Assembly: GCA_933228675.1 (NCBI GenBank)
Contig: OW121741.1
Span: 113,594,123-113,658,122 of the forward strand
Direction of reading: 5' to 3'
From: Stomorhina lunata
Taxonomy: Eukaryota; Arthropoda; Insecta; Diptera; Rhiniidae
Length of the DNA stretch: 64,000 nt
This document shows positions 23,930 to 35,446 of this stretch, in pieces. The notes beneath the pieces were generated by a model. The model did no database searches. It saw only the letters and a list, made by a program, of their open reading frames with translations, and was not told the DNA's origin. Position 1 is the first letter of the stretch; each line of letters starts with the position of its first letter. Both the position numbers and the translations under genes were made by a program.

Positions 23930-24985
23930 GAAAAATTCTCTATAAATAGTGAATTTTTTTAAAATTCCCTATAAATAGATAATTTTGGCCATATTCTGAA
24001 TTTTTGAAAAATTTCCCATATATAGTAAATTTTTGAAAAATTCCCTATAAATTGCCAATTTTTGAAAAATTTCCTATTAATTGTCAATTTTTCAAAAATT
24101 TCCTATAAATTGTGAATTTTTGAAAAATTTCCTATAAATAGTAATTTTTGAAAAATTCCCTATAAATAACGAATTTTTGAAAAATTCCCTTTAAATAGTG
24201 AATTTTTTAAAAATTCCCTATAAAAAATGAATTTTTGAAAAATTCCCTATAAAACATGAATTTTTGAAAAATTCCTTATAAAAATGAATTTTTGAAAAAT
24301 TCATTAAAACTAGTGAATTTTTGAAAAATTCCCTATAAATAGTGAATTTTTGAAAAATTCCCTATAAATGGTGAATTTTCGAAAAATTTCCTATAAATAG
24401 TGAATTTTTCAAAAATTCCCTATAAATAGTGAATATTTTAAAAATTCCCTCTAAATAGTAAACTTTTGAAAAATTACCTACAAATAGCGAATTTTTGAAA
24501 AATTCCCTATAAATAGTGAATTTTTGAAAAATTCCCTATAAATAGTGAATTTTTGAAAAATTCCCTATAAATAGTGAATTTTTGAAAAATTTCCTATAAA
24601 TAGTGAATTTTTTAAAAAAATTCCCTATAAATAGGAAATTTTTGAAAAATTACCTATAAATAGTGAATTTTTAAAAAATTCCCTATAAATAGTGAATTTT
24701 TGAAAAATTTCCTATAAATAGTGAATTTTTGAAAAATTCCATACAAGTTTTGAATTTTTGAAAAATTTCATATAAACAATGAATTTTTGAAAAATTTTTT
24801 ATAAATAGAAATTTTTTTAAAATTCCATATAAATAGTGTATTCTTAAAAAATACCCTTAAATAGTGATTTTTTAATAAATTTTATATTAATATCAATTTT
24901 TGAAAAATTCCCTATAAATTCCCTATTAATTTTTGAAAAATTCCTTATAAATAGCGAATTAGAAATAGTGATTTTTTCCAAATGC
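23930..24985 (+). repeat. 29-bp satellite, block 3 (GTGAATTTTTG / TTCCCT subfamily)
   Basis: About 36 forward copies. The unit starts GTGAATTTTTG, continues AAAAATTCCC and ends TATAAATA. It differs from block 1 at the third base (G for C), in the centre (TTTTTG for TTTTCG) and at TTCCC for TTTCC. Both ends are diverged. The minus-strand open frame at 24844-25029 is a satellite artefact. Confidence 0.97.
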
Positions 24986-26124
24986 ATATAATGCTCATAA
25001 AATTTTATAGTTATTTGTATTTGTTCCAAAGGTATGGCCTATTTGAAGGCCTACAAAGTAATAGCCTTTGTATTTTCTTGATAGCTATTTAGAGCCTATC
25101 TAGAGGATTTTGTTTGAATATAAACATAAACTTATTCCTGGGTTTGTAATTGTTGTTGTTACTCTTGATGGTCTTGAGTTTATGCAAAAACAAGAGTGTT
25201 TATAATTCGGTCGAACGCTTATTGTTATTAGCAAGTCAGTGAATATGGGTGCGTTGTTTAAACTCATATTTGTGTAAACTTTACAAGCTCCTTATATATT
25301 AGGGTAATCCAAATTAAATGAAGATAGATAGAATTAAGACTTAATAAGTTATACTCCTCTAGAAACATTTAAATGAAATAGAAATGTAACATGATATAAT
25401 GTGTGTGTATATTTGTAAGATTATTTTTAAACTACCTACGATTTTGCAAAGAAATTATACTCCCCCTAATAAATATAAACGTGTGCATTAAGCTTAAGTG
25501 CATGCAAGCATACAATACTTTGTCTATGTACATTTTAATTACATCTCTGTATATTTGTAATTGAAATTGTTTTCCCTATTGTGATTGCAAAATAATGTTA
25601 ACATCAGCAATAGAAATCACTGGAGATCAACACGAGGCGAGTGACATGTTGGCTGGTTGGTAGAGCTGATGATGACCTCCATAAACTTGTTGTTTTATTT
25701 CCTGATTAGAATCACAGTAATATCTATGATGAGTCTTATTGTCAGTTAGTTGTTAGTTTGACAATTAAATAACACATTTTATGTATGCTCGTAAATTGTT
25801 AGATTTTCTAGCTGTAGACGCATGAAAATAAATGTGGGTGTGGTGGTTAATTTGTAATTAACTGTTATATGTTAAATTGTAATTAAAACTATAATTATGT
25901 TATACCTTAAGGAAGCAATTTTTTGGTTGAAACTGAAGTCGACCGATTGAAAGAATTAGTTTTTTTTTAATAATTTTTAGAAACTAAAAGTATTTATGCA
26001 TTGCTAGTCAATATGTAATCAAATTTATTCCTTTTTTACATTAATTTAAATTTTGAATATTATGATTTTTACATTAATACATACAACATACAAGATAGTT
26101 ATATTTGGCTTTAAAAAATCGAAT
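24986..26124. other. AT-rich spacer
   Basis: No gene is supported. The patch at 25615-25690 is more GC-rich (contains CACGAGGCGAGTGACATG) but has no long frame and no recognised motif. Confidence 0.5.
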
Positions 26125-26190
26125 ATAGACAGATAGACAGATAGACAGACAGACAGACACATAGACAGACAGACAGACAAACAGACTGAC
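26125..26190. repeat. Interrupted (GACA)n microsatellite
   Basis: About 65 bp of GACA/GATA tetranucleotides with ACAC and AAAC interruptions, ending 15 bp before the first monomers of 29-bp satellite block 4. Confidence 0.95.
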
Positions 26191-26204
26191 AATTTTGAAT
26201 TCTT

Positions 26205-27845
26205 TAAAAATAGCGAATTATTGAAAAATTCCCTATAAATAGTAAATTTTTTAAAAAGCTAATTTTTGAAAAATTACCTAAAAAAGGGAATTTTTGAAAA
26301 ATTTCCTACGAATAAAAAAAAAATTTAAAACTCCCCATAGTTAGGGAATTTTTGAAAAATTCCCTATAATTAGTGAATTTTTGAAAAATATCCTACAAAA
26401 AGTGAGTTCTGGAAAACTTCCCTATAAACAGTGAATTTTGAAAAATTCCCTATAAATGGGGAATTTTTAAAAATTCCCTACGAATGGTGAACTTTGAAAA
26501 ATTCCCTATAAATAGTGAATTTTTGAAAAATTGCCTATAAATAGCGAATTTTTGAAAAATTCCCTATAAATAGTGAATTTTTGAAAAATTCCCTATAAAT
26601 AGTGAATTTTTGAAAAATTCCCTATAAATAGTGAATTTTTGAAAAATTCCCTATAAATAATGAATTTTTGAAAAATTCCCTATAAATAATGAATTTTTGA
26701 AAAATTGCCTATAAATAGTGAATTTTTGAAAAATTCCCTATAAATAGTGAATTTTTGAAAAATTCCCTATAAACAGTGAATTTTTGAAAAATTCCCTATA
26801 AATAGTGAATTTTTGAAAAATTTCCTATAAATAATGAATTTTTGAAAAATTCCCTATACATAATGAATTTTTGAAAAATTCCCTATAAATAGTGAATTTT
26901 TGAAAAATTCCCTATAAATAGTGAATTTTTGAAAAATTCCCTATAAATAGTGAATTTTTGAAAAATTCCCTATAAATAGTGAATTTTTGAAAAATTCCCT
27001 ATAAATAGTGAATTTTTGAAAAATTCCCTATAAATAGTGAATTTTTGAAAAATTCCCTATAAATAGTGAATTTTTGAAAAATTCCCTATAAATAGTGAAT
27101 TTTTGAAAAATTCCCTATAAATAGTGAATTTTTGAAAAATTCCCTATAAATAGTGAATTTTTGAAAAATTCCCTATAAATAGTGAATTTTTGAAAAATTC
27201 CCTATAAATAGTGAAATTTTTGAAAAATTCCCTATAAATAGTGAATTTTTGAAAAATTCCCTATAACTAGTGAAATTTTGAAAAATTCCCTATAAATAGT
27301 GAATGTTTGAAAAATTCTTTATAAATAGTGAATTTTTGAAAAATTCCCTATAAATAGTGAATTTTTGAAAAATTCCCTATAAACAGTGAATTTTTGAAAA
27401 ATTTCCTATAAATAGTGAATTTTTGAAAAATTTCCTATAAATAATAAATTTTTGAAAAATTCCCTATAAATAATGAATTTTTGAAAAATTTCCTAAAAAT
27501 AATGAATTTTTGAAAAATTCCCTATAAATAGTGAATTTTTGAAAAATTCCCTATAAATAGTGAATTTTTGAAAAATTCCCTATAAATAGTGAATTTTTGA
27601 AAAATTCCCTATAAATACTAAATTTTTGAAAAATTCCCTATAAATAGTGAATTTTTGAAAAATTCCCTATAAAAAGTGAATTTTTTGAAAAATTCCCTAT
27701 AAATAGTGAATTTTTGAAAAATTCCCTATAACTAGTGAATTTTTGAAAAATTCCCTATAAATAGTGAATGTTTGAAAAATTCTATATAAATAGTGAATTT
27801 TTTAAAAATTCCCTATAAATAGTGAATTTTTGAAAAATTCCCTAT
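26205..27845 (+). repeat. 29-bp satellite, block 4 (most homogeneous)
   Basis: About 56 forward copies of the GTGAATTTTTG / TTCCCT unit. From about 26860 to 27240 the monomers are nearly identical, making this the most homogenised 29-bp block. Variants such as ATAACTAGTG followed by GAATGTTTG occur in two places (27264-27310 and 27728-27775), showing a longer duplicated segment of about 464 bp (16 monomers). The array is cut at 27845 by a reverse transcriptase fragment. Confidence 0.97.
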
Positions 27846-28398
27846 ATTACCTAGTGATAATATAAACTCACTTAAAACACTTCACCATTATCAATCTCAA
27901 TTTAAATTTGAAAATGTCACCTGCGATGAAATCTATAATGCGATAATGAATTTAAACTTAAATAAAAGTTCAGGCAGCGATGAAATAGCAGCAAAAGTAA
28001 TTTTTAAATGTGCAGATGAGCTTACTCCGTTTTTAGCAAAGGTTCTAAATAATGCAATTCATTATTCTTTATACCCAAATACCTTGAAATTACACAAAAT
28101 TGTACCAATCCCAAAAGACATAAATTCTAATTTAGTTGAGAATTTTAGACCAGTAGCTCTATTATCTGTTTTTGACAAGATTTTTGAAAAGATAATATAC
28201 TTCCAGCTCTCATCGTACATATCCACAGAAGATATAATGTATAAAAATCAGTACGGATTTCAAAAAGGTTCTGGAACTGAAGAAGCCATATTAAATGTAA
28301 TAAACTGTATATGTGATGGCTTAGATCGAGGTTTTTCTGGAGTTGCGGGTGTTTTCTATGATTTTTCCAAAGCTTTTGATTTGGTTGATCATAGGATT
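27846..28398 (+). pseudogene. Non-LTR retrotransposon reverse transcriptase fragment inside the satellite
   Basis: One open frame runs from the satellite junction to a stop that the satellite itself supplies (ATG at 27946, stop at 28399-28401). Its motifs are the N-terminal part of a LINE reverse transcriptase: KSSGSDEI (RT block 1), IPKD, NFRPVALLSVFDKIFEK (block 2), NQYGFQKGSGTEEAI (block 2a) and YDFSKAFDLVDH (block A, first catalytic Asp). Block C with YxDD, the endonuclease and the 3' end are absent, so the fragment cannot be active. The motif style suggests the CR1/Jockey side of the LINE tree; the clade is uncertain. The left junction is at CCCTATA and the right at TTTGAAAAATTCC, so about 13 bp of one monomer is missing. 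There is no poly-A tail or target duplication. The frame has no internal stop, which suggests fairly recent capture. Confidence 0.9.
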
Positions 28399-28651
28399 TG
28401 AAAAATTCCCTATGAATAATGAATTTTTAAAAATTCCCTATAAATAGTGACTTTTTGAAAAATTCCCTATAAATAGTGAATTTTTGAAAAATTCCCTATA
28501 AATAGTGAATTTTTTAAAAGTTTCCTATAAAAAGTGAATTTTTGAAAAATTCCCTATAAATAGTGAATTTTTGAAAAATTCCCATAAATAGTGAATTTTT
28601 GAAAAATTTCCTATAAAAAGTGAATTTTTGAAAAATTCCCTTAAATAGTGA
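28397..28651 (+). repeat. 29-bp satellite, block 4 continuation
   Basis: About nine forward monomers resume immediately after the reverse transcriptase fragment, now with more ATAAAAAGTG variants. They end at AATGAATCC, where a mini-me-like fragment begins. Confidence 0.95.
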
Positions 28652-28654
28652 ATC

Positions 28655-28975
28655 CAGTTAGGTGGATTTGCCGTTCGTGGTTTAAAAATCGGTTTGTAGA
28701 AATCGGCCCATTTTTGACCATACCTCCCATACAAGAAACATTCTCAAAAGACGTTTATATACACTGAAAAGCACAAAAACATTTATAACTCTAAAGATAA
28801 ATGCAGTTGATTACTGAAACTTTGCACATGTAAATATTTTGTAAATATAAACTAATAACCAAAATTTAGTAACAATCTGTCCACAATTGACTCACAATTG
28901 TTGGTCCATATTTGACCTTAGTACTGAAGAATATGATATAGTCGGGCTTGACCGACTATAGCTTTTCTTACTTGT
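28655..28975 (-). mobile_element. Subfamily 2 DINE-1/mini-me-like fragment
   Basis: Read on the minus strand it begins ACAAGTAAGAAAAGCTATAG, then a GTCGGTCAAGCCCGAC hairpin, as at 37598. It holds one CATTTTTGACCATACCTCCCAT module (as seen on the plus strand, 28709-28730) and is truncated before the GACGGACAT core. It is fused to the satellite at its left edge. Confidence 0.75.
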
Positions 28976-29698
28976 TTTTTTTTAATTTTATTTGTTTTTT
29001 TTTGTTCAAAACTCTTTCTGTAAAAGTATAATTTATACCAATGATCTAAACCAATAATATTTCACAACTAAGGCTTATTTAAATTTTTTTAATATAATTG
29101 AAAAAAATTTTCATGTAAGGCTATTCCAACTAAATAATATGACAAGAAGTAAAATGCCAAATTTCTCGGTTAATATTTTATACCAAAAACTTCAATCATG
29201 ATTCAGTTATTTTTCTTTATTTTCCTTTACTTTAAAAACTCAATTCTTATTTTCGAGGTAAAATGAAAATATTTACACAAAATTAATTTGTCTAAAATGT
29301 AAAACTTTACATTTAATTGCTACATAGTTAAGGATTCCGTTCAACAATTTAATCCTTATATAAATCAAATATTCTATGTGTCTTTGCCTCACATAACCAC
29401 CTTTTTTTGATAGAAGATTCCATATAGAAATGTTTAAATTAAATATCTGTGTATGTATGAGTAAGTGTTTTTGTGTTTACCCGGCCGTTTTCAATTGAAG
29501 GACTTTGTGAAATGATAAGTAACTAGAATACGTATAAGTCGCTTAAAGTACTTTATATTTTATCTGTGTTTTAGAAGCGTTTCCAGTGCTGGCAAAACGA
29601 TTCTGTATTTTAATAAGAAATTTTCATTTAAAGCTTTTAAAGCTTTAGTTATGCGGAAAATGGCTATCGTATTTTTTAAAAGATAAGCACATCTCTAG
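28976..29698. other. AT-rich spacer
   Basis: AT-rich sequence with no recognised gene. A possible splice-acceptor-like CTCTAG lies at 29693-29698, just upstream of the open frame described next. Confidence 0.45.
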
Positions 29699-29983
29699 TC
29701 TCAATTATTAAGGGCATTTCTTCAATTTGGAACTACTGGGTATATATACATAAATCTCAATCTATGCAACCTGTGCCTGAGTGTATGTTGTACTATCACA
29801 AATGCAACTGCTATTCTTGCTGATGCTTCTTTTGCTAAATGGAAAAACAACAAGAGACTTTTCAGTATTACTCTAAAATCATGCGGGTTTGGCACACTAC
29901 GTGATTGGCAACTACTTAACTTACGTGACATTTTTGAGAACACTAGCAAATATTTACTATTTCTATTTCAAATGCGAAGATGA
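29699..29983 (+). CDS. Exon-like open frame of unknown function (no start codon)
   Basis: This is a 94-codon frame between an in-frame TAG (29696-29698) and a TGA (29981-29983). It has no ATG until the fifth codon from the end, so it could only be coding as a downstream exon. It is more GC-rich than its surroundings and the peptide looks protein-like. It has a Cys-rich hydrophobic start (CNLCLSVCCTI), then ATAILADASFAKWKNNKRL, FSITLKSCGFGTLRDWQ and LLNLRDIFENTSKYLLFLF. I do not recognise the family. The antisense frame (29722-29949, minus) is probably its shadow. It may be a conserved 3' exon, a relic of a retroelement, or chance. Conservation in relatives would decide. Confidence 0.3.
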   Translation, partial: SQLLRAFLQFGTTGYIYINLNLCNLCLSVCCTITNATAILADASFAKWKNNKRLFSITLKSCGFGTLRDWQLLNLRDIFENTSKYLLFLFQMRR

Positions 29984-31346
29984 ATGAATAGAAATTTACT
30001 TTATTTTATTCCTTTTATTACATGAATGTTCGTTCGTTCCTTCGTTCGAATGTATGGGTGCAAGTGATTTTCATTTTGTAAGAACTGAAATCGTTTAGGT
30101 ATTCAACAAACATAGACACATGACATATGCAGCAAAATCTTAAAGACAATGAAATGTATTTTTGTGCCATTTGTTTTTTTTGTTTGCAACTCCTTGTACT
30201 TGTTATTTATGTTTCGTTGCTTACGCTGCAGTTGTTGTGCGAAAACACTTTTAATATTCCAGATGCATTTTAACAGTTTATAATTTATGGTCTGAAAGAG
30301 GATTTATGTCCTCACATATATTAAAAGGGTATGAGTGCATAGAAATTTGTTTATGGAATTTACTTAAATTTGATATATCCTCTTGTTTTAAATGAAATTA
30401 ATTGGAAAGTTAAGAGTAGCGAAAATGGTTATTTTAATCTTGGAAATGCCGGTTAAAATTTCTATAGAAAATACGATGAATTTGCTACATTAAGAAACTC
30501 AAATAAATTTTTGCAAAGTTTATGTAATTAATTTTTTATTTATTCATTTGAAAAATATATAATACACTTTTCCTGAAGTAATTCATCAATAAACAAATCT
30601 AAACTGTTAATAAATGTCAATAAAATTAGTTTTGAGAAAATTTGATTTAAAGATTTTATTTTAGATATAATTTCATAGTATCGTTGTCCAGAAAAAACCT
30701 TTTAAATCCGTTCAGAGTTCAGTTAGAGATGAGTTGTTGGAACCAATTAAAAGGGGGCAAAGAAAGGTATATAATGTGATGATTAGCTCAAAATAGGAAA
30801 AAATTGACATCGGCCCTTTTAGCACTAAGTCATAAAAATAAATCCTAATTTTTTTAGTCAAGAATGTTATGGTTCATAAACAGAACGTCGCTCTAACAAC
30901 GTTGCGCTAACAAAATATTTAAGTACCTAAAAAAAGTTCTCTAATTAGGAAATCAAAATGTTAAAAAATAAATGCATTGTTCTAAAATGTACATATTCAG
31001 TAATTCCAAATAATGAAACAACTAAAAGTACTTATGAAACAACTAGTGATTTTAACTCAACCTCATCATTGAAGAAAGTGTCTAAAAATCTTTACAATGA
31101 CATTTACTTAATATAATATCTAGTCATTTCCCTGGCGTTGTTGGATGTATTTGAAATTAAACTGTCGCGTATACGAGTACACTATATTACAAATACAAGA
31201 TAAGGTGCTACGAATTGTCCTTGATTTTTATCATTAATTCCAAAAGAAGTATTTATGTGCCTTGTGCCATAACTCAACCATTAATTAAAACAGTTTTTAA
31301 TATTTTATGAGTCTCTTTGATCAAAATTTAAGAGATCAATATCCAC
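29984..31346. other. AT-rich spacer
   Basis: No repeat or element ends recognised. A 52-codon ATG frame at 30958-31116 (+) contains a Thr/Ser-rich stretch but has no supporting motif. The segment ends abruptly at the second 11-bp satellite. Confidence 0.45.
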
Positions 31347-34300
31347 AGTCTAGTCATAGTCTAGTCATAGTCTAGTCATAGTCTAGTCATAGTCTAGTCA
31401 TAGTCTAGTCATAGTCTAGTCATAGTCTAGTCATAGTCTAGTCATAGTCTAGTCATAGTCTAGTCATAGTCTAGTCATAGTCTAGTCATAGTCTAGTCAT
31501 AGTCTAGTCATAGTCTAGTCATAGTCTAGTCATAGTCTAGTCATAGTCTAGTCATAGTCTAGTCATAGTCTAGTCATAGTCTAGTCATAGTCTAGTCATA
31601 GTCTAGTCATAGTCTAGTCATAGTCTAGTCATAGTCTAGTCATAGTCTAGTCATAGTCTAGTCATAGTCTAGTCATAGTCTAGTCATAGTCTAGTCATAG
31701 TCTAGTCATAGTCTAGTCATAGTCTAGTCATAGTCTAGTCATAGTCTAGTCATAGTCTAGTCATAGTCTAGTCATAGTCTAGTCATAGTCTAGTCATAGT
31801 CTAGTCATAGTCTAGTCATAGTCTAGTCATAGTCTAGTCATAGTCTAGTCATAGTCTAGTCATAGTCTAGTCATAGTCTAGTCATAGTCTAGTCATAGTC
31901 TAGTCATAGTCTAGTCATAGTCTAGTCATAGTCTAGTCATAGTCTAGTCATAGTCTAGTCATAGTCTAGTCATAGTCTAGTCATAGTCTAGTCATAGTCT
32001 AGTCATAGTCTAGTCATAGTCTAGTCATAGTCTAGTCATAGTCTAGTCATAGTCTAGTCATAGTCTAGTCATAGTCTAGTCATAGTCTAGTCATAGTCTA
32101 GTCATAGTCTAGTCATAGTCTAGTCATAGTCCAGTCATAGTCTAGTCATAGTCTAGTCATAGTCTAGTCATAGTCTAGTCATAGTCTAGTCATAGTCTAG
32201 TCATAGTCTAGTCATAGTCTAGTCATAGTCTAGTCATAGTCTAGTCATAGTCTAGTCATAGTCTAGTCATAGTCTAGTCATAGTCTAGTCATAGTCTAGT
32301 CATAGTCTAGTCATAGTCTAGTCATAGTCTAGTCATAGTCTAGTCATAGTCTAGTCATAGTCTAGTCATAGTCTAGTCATAGTCTAGTCATAGTCTAGTC
32401 ATAGTCTAGTCATAGTCTAGTCATAGTCTAGTCATAGTCTAGTCATAGTCTAGTCATAGTCTAGTCATAGTCTAGTCATAGTCTAGTCATAGTCTAGTCA
32501 TAGTCTAGTCATAGTCTAGTCATAGTCTAGTCATAGTCTAGTCATAGTCTAGTCATAGTCTAGTCATAGTCTAGTCATAGTCTAGTCATAGTCTAGTCAT
32601 AGTCTAGTCATAGTCTAGTCATAGTCTAGTCATAGTCTAGTCATAGTCTAGTCATAGTCTAGTCATAGTCTAGTCATAGTCTAGTCATAGTCTAGTCATA
32701 GTCTAGTCATAGTCTAGTCATAGTCTAGTCATAGTCTAGTCATAGTCTAGTCATAGTCTAGTCATAGTCTAGTCATAGTCTAGTCATAGTCTAGTCATAG
32801 TCTAGTCATAGTCTAGTCATAGTCTAGTCATAGTCTAGTCATAGTCTAGTCATAGTCTAGTCATAGTCTAGTCATAGTCTAGTCATAGTCTAGTCATAGT
32901 CTAGTCATAGTCTAGTCATAGTCTAGTCATAGTCTAGTCATAGTCTAGTCATAGTCTAGTCATAGTCTAGTCATAGTCTAGTCATAGTCTAGTCATAGTC
33001 TAGTCATAGTCTAGTCATAGTCTAGTCATAGTCTAGTCATAGTCTAGTCATAGTCTAGTCATAGTCTAGTCATAGTCTAGTCATAGTCTAGTCATAGTCT
33101 AGTCATAGTCTAGTCATAGTCTAGTCATAGTCTAGTCATAGTCTAGTCATAGTCTAGTCATAGTCTAGTCATAGTCTAGTCATAGTCTAGTCATAGTCTA
33201 GTCATAGTCTAGTCATAGTCTTGTCATAGTCTAGTCATAGTCTAGTCATAGTCTAGTCATAGTCTAGTCATAGTCTAGTCATAGTCTAGTCATAGTCTAG
33301 TCATAGTCTAGTCATAGTCTAGTCATAGTCTAGTCATAGTCTAGTCATAGTCTAGTCATAGTCTAGTCATAGTCTAGTCATAGTCTAGTCATAGTCTAGT
33401 CATAGTCTAGTCATAGTCTAGTCATAGTCTAGTCATAGTCTAGTCATAGTCTAGTCATAGTCTAGTCATAGTCTAGTCATAGTCTAGTCATAGTCTAGTC
33501 ATAGTCTAGTCATAGTCTAGTCATAGTCTAGTCATAGTCTAGTCATAGTCTAGTCATAGTCTAGTCATAGTCTAGTCATAGTCTAGTCATAGTCTAGTCA
33601 TAGTCTAGTCATAGTCTAGTCATAGTCTAGTCATAGTCTAGTCATAGTCTAGTCATAGTCTAGTCATAGTCTAGTCATAGTCTAGTCATAGTCTAGTCAT
33701 AGTCTAGTCATAGTCTAGTCATAGTCTAGTCATAGTCTAGTCATAGTCTAGTCATAGTCTAGTCATAGTCTAGTCATAGTCTAGTCATAGTCTAGTCATA
33801 GTCTAGTCATAGTCTAGTCATAGTCTAGTCATAGTCTAGTCATAGTCTAGTCATAGTCTAGTCATAGTCTAGTCATAGTCTAGTCATAGTCTAGTCATAG
33901 TCTAGTCATAGTCTAGTCATAGTCTAGTCATAGTCTAGTCATAGTCTAGTCATAGTCTAGTCATAGTCTAGTCATAGTCTAGTCATAGTCTAGTCATAGT
34001 CTAGTCATAGTCTAGTCATAGTCTAGTCATAGTCTAGTCATAGTCTAGTCATAGTCTAGTCATAGTCTAGTCATAGTCTAGTCATAGTCTAGTCATAGTC
34101 TAGTCATAGTCTAGTCATAGTCTAGTCATAGTCTAGTCATAGTCTAGTCATAGTCTAGTCATAGTCTAGTCATAGTCTAGTCATAGTCTAGTCATAGTCT
34201 AGTCATAGTCTAGTCATAGTCTAGTCATAGTCTAGTCATAGTCTAGTCATAGTCTAGTCATAGTCTAGTCATAGTCTAGTCATAGTCTAGTCATAGTCTA

Positions 34301-35446
34301 GTCATAGTCTAGTCATAGTCTAGTCATAGTCTAGTCATAGTCTAGTCATAGTCTAGTCATAGTCTAGTCATAGTCTAGTCATAGTCTAGTCATAGTCTAG
34401 TCATAGTCTAGTCATAGTCTAGTCATAGTCTAGTCATAGTCTAGTCATAGTCTAGTCATAGTCTAGTCATAGTCTAGTCATAGTCTAGTCATAGTCTAGT
34501 CATAGTCTAGTCATAGTCTAGTCATAGTCTAGTCATAGTCTAGTCATAGTCTAGTCATAGTCTAGTCATAGTCTAGTCATAGTCTAGTCATAGTCTAGTC
34601 ATAGTCTAGTCATAGTCTAGTCATAGTCTAGTCATAGTCTAGTCATAGTCTAGTCATAGTCTAGTCATAGTCTAGTCATAGTCTAGTCATAGTCTAGTCA
34701 TAGTCTAGTCATAGTCTAGTCATAGTCTAGTCATAGTCTAGTCATAGTCTAGTCATAGTCTAGTCATAGTCTAGTCATAGTCTAGTCATAGTCTAGTCAT
34801 AGTCTAGTCATAGTCTAGTCATAGTCTAGTCATAGTCTAGTCATAGTCTAGTCATAGTCTAGTCATAGTCTAGTCATAGTCTAGTCATAGTCTAGTCATA
34901 GTCTAGTCATAGTCTAGTCATAGTCTAGTCATAGTCTAGTCATAGTCTAGTCATAGTCTAGTCATAGTCTAGTCATAGTCTAGTCATAGTCTAGTCATAG
35001 TCTAGTCATAGTCTAGTCATAGTCTAGTCATAGTCTAGTCATAGTCTAGTCATAGTCTAGTCATAGTCTAGTCATAGTCTAGTCATAGTCTAGTCATAGT
35101 CTAGTCATAGTCTAGTCATAGTCTAGTCATAGTCTAGTCATAGTCTAGTCATAGTCTAGTCATAGTCTAGTCATAGTCTAGTCATAGTCTAGTCATAGTC
35201 TAGTCATAGTCTAGTCATAGTCTAGTCATAGTCTAGTCATAGTCTAGTCATAGTCTAGTCATAGTCTAGTCATAGTCTAGTCATAGTCTAGTCATAGTCT
35301 AGTCATAGTCTAGTCATAGTCTAGTCATAGTCTAGTCATAGTCTAGTCATAGTCTAGTCATAGTCTAGTCATAGTCTAGTCATAGTCTAGTCATAGTCTA
35401 GTCATAGTCTAGTCATAGTCTAGTCATAGTCTAGTCATAGTCTAGT
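31347..35446. repeat. 11-bp satellite array, right block (unit ATAGTCTAGTC)
   Basis: About 373 copies of the same 11-bp unit in the same orientation as the left block. The phase is kept perfectly across 4.1 kb: the 660-bp line pattern recurs at 31381, 32041, 32701, 33361, 34021, 34681 and 35341. I see only two substitutions, at 32132 (CCAGTC) and 33222 (TTGTC). Both edges are abrupt. Confidence 0.98.

Noticed and set aside
27846..28398. An active or regulated retroelement gene
   Set aside because: Only the N-terminal part of the RT is present; the YxDD block, endonuclease and 3' end are missing and the stop is supplied by satellite.
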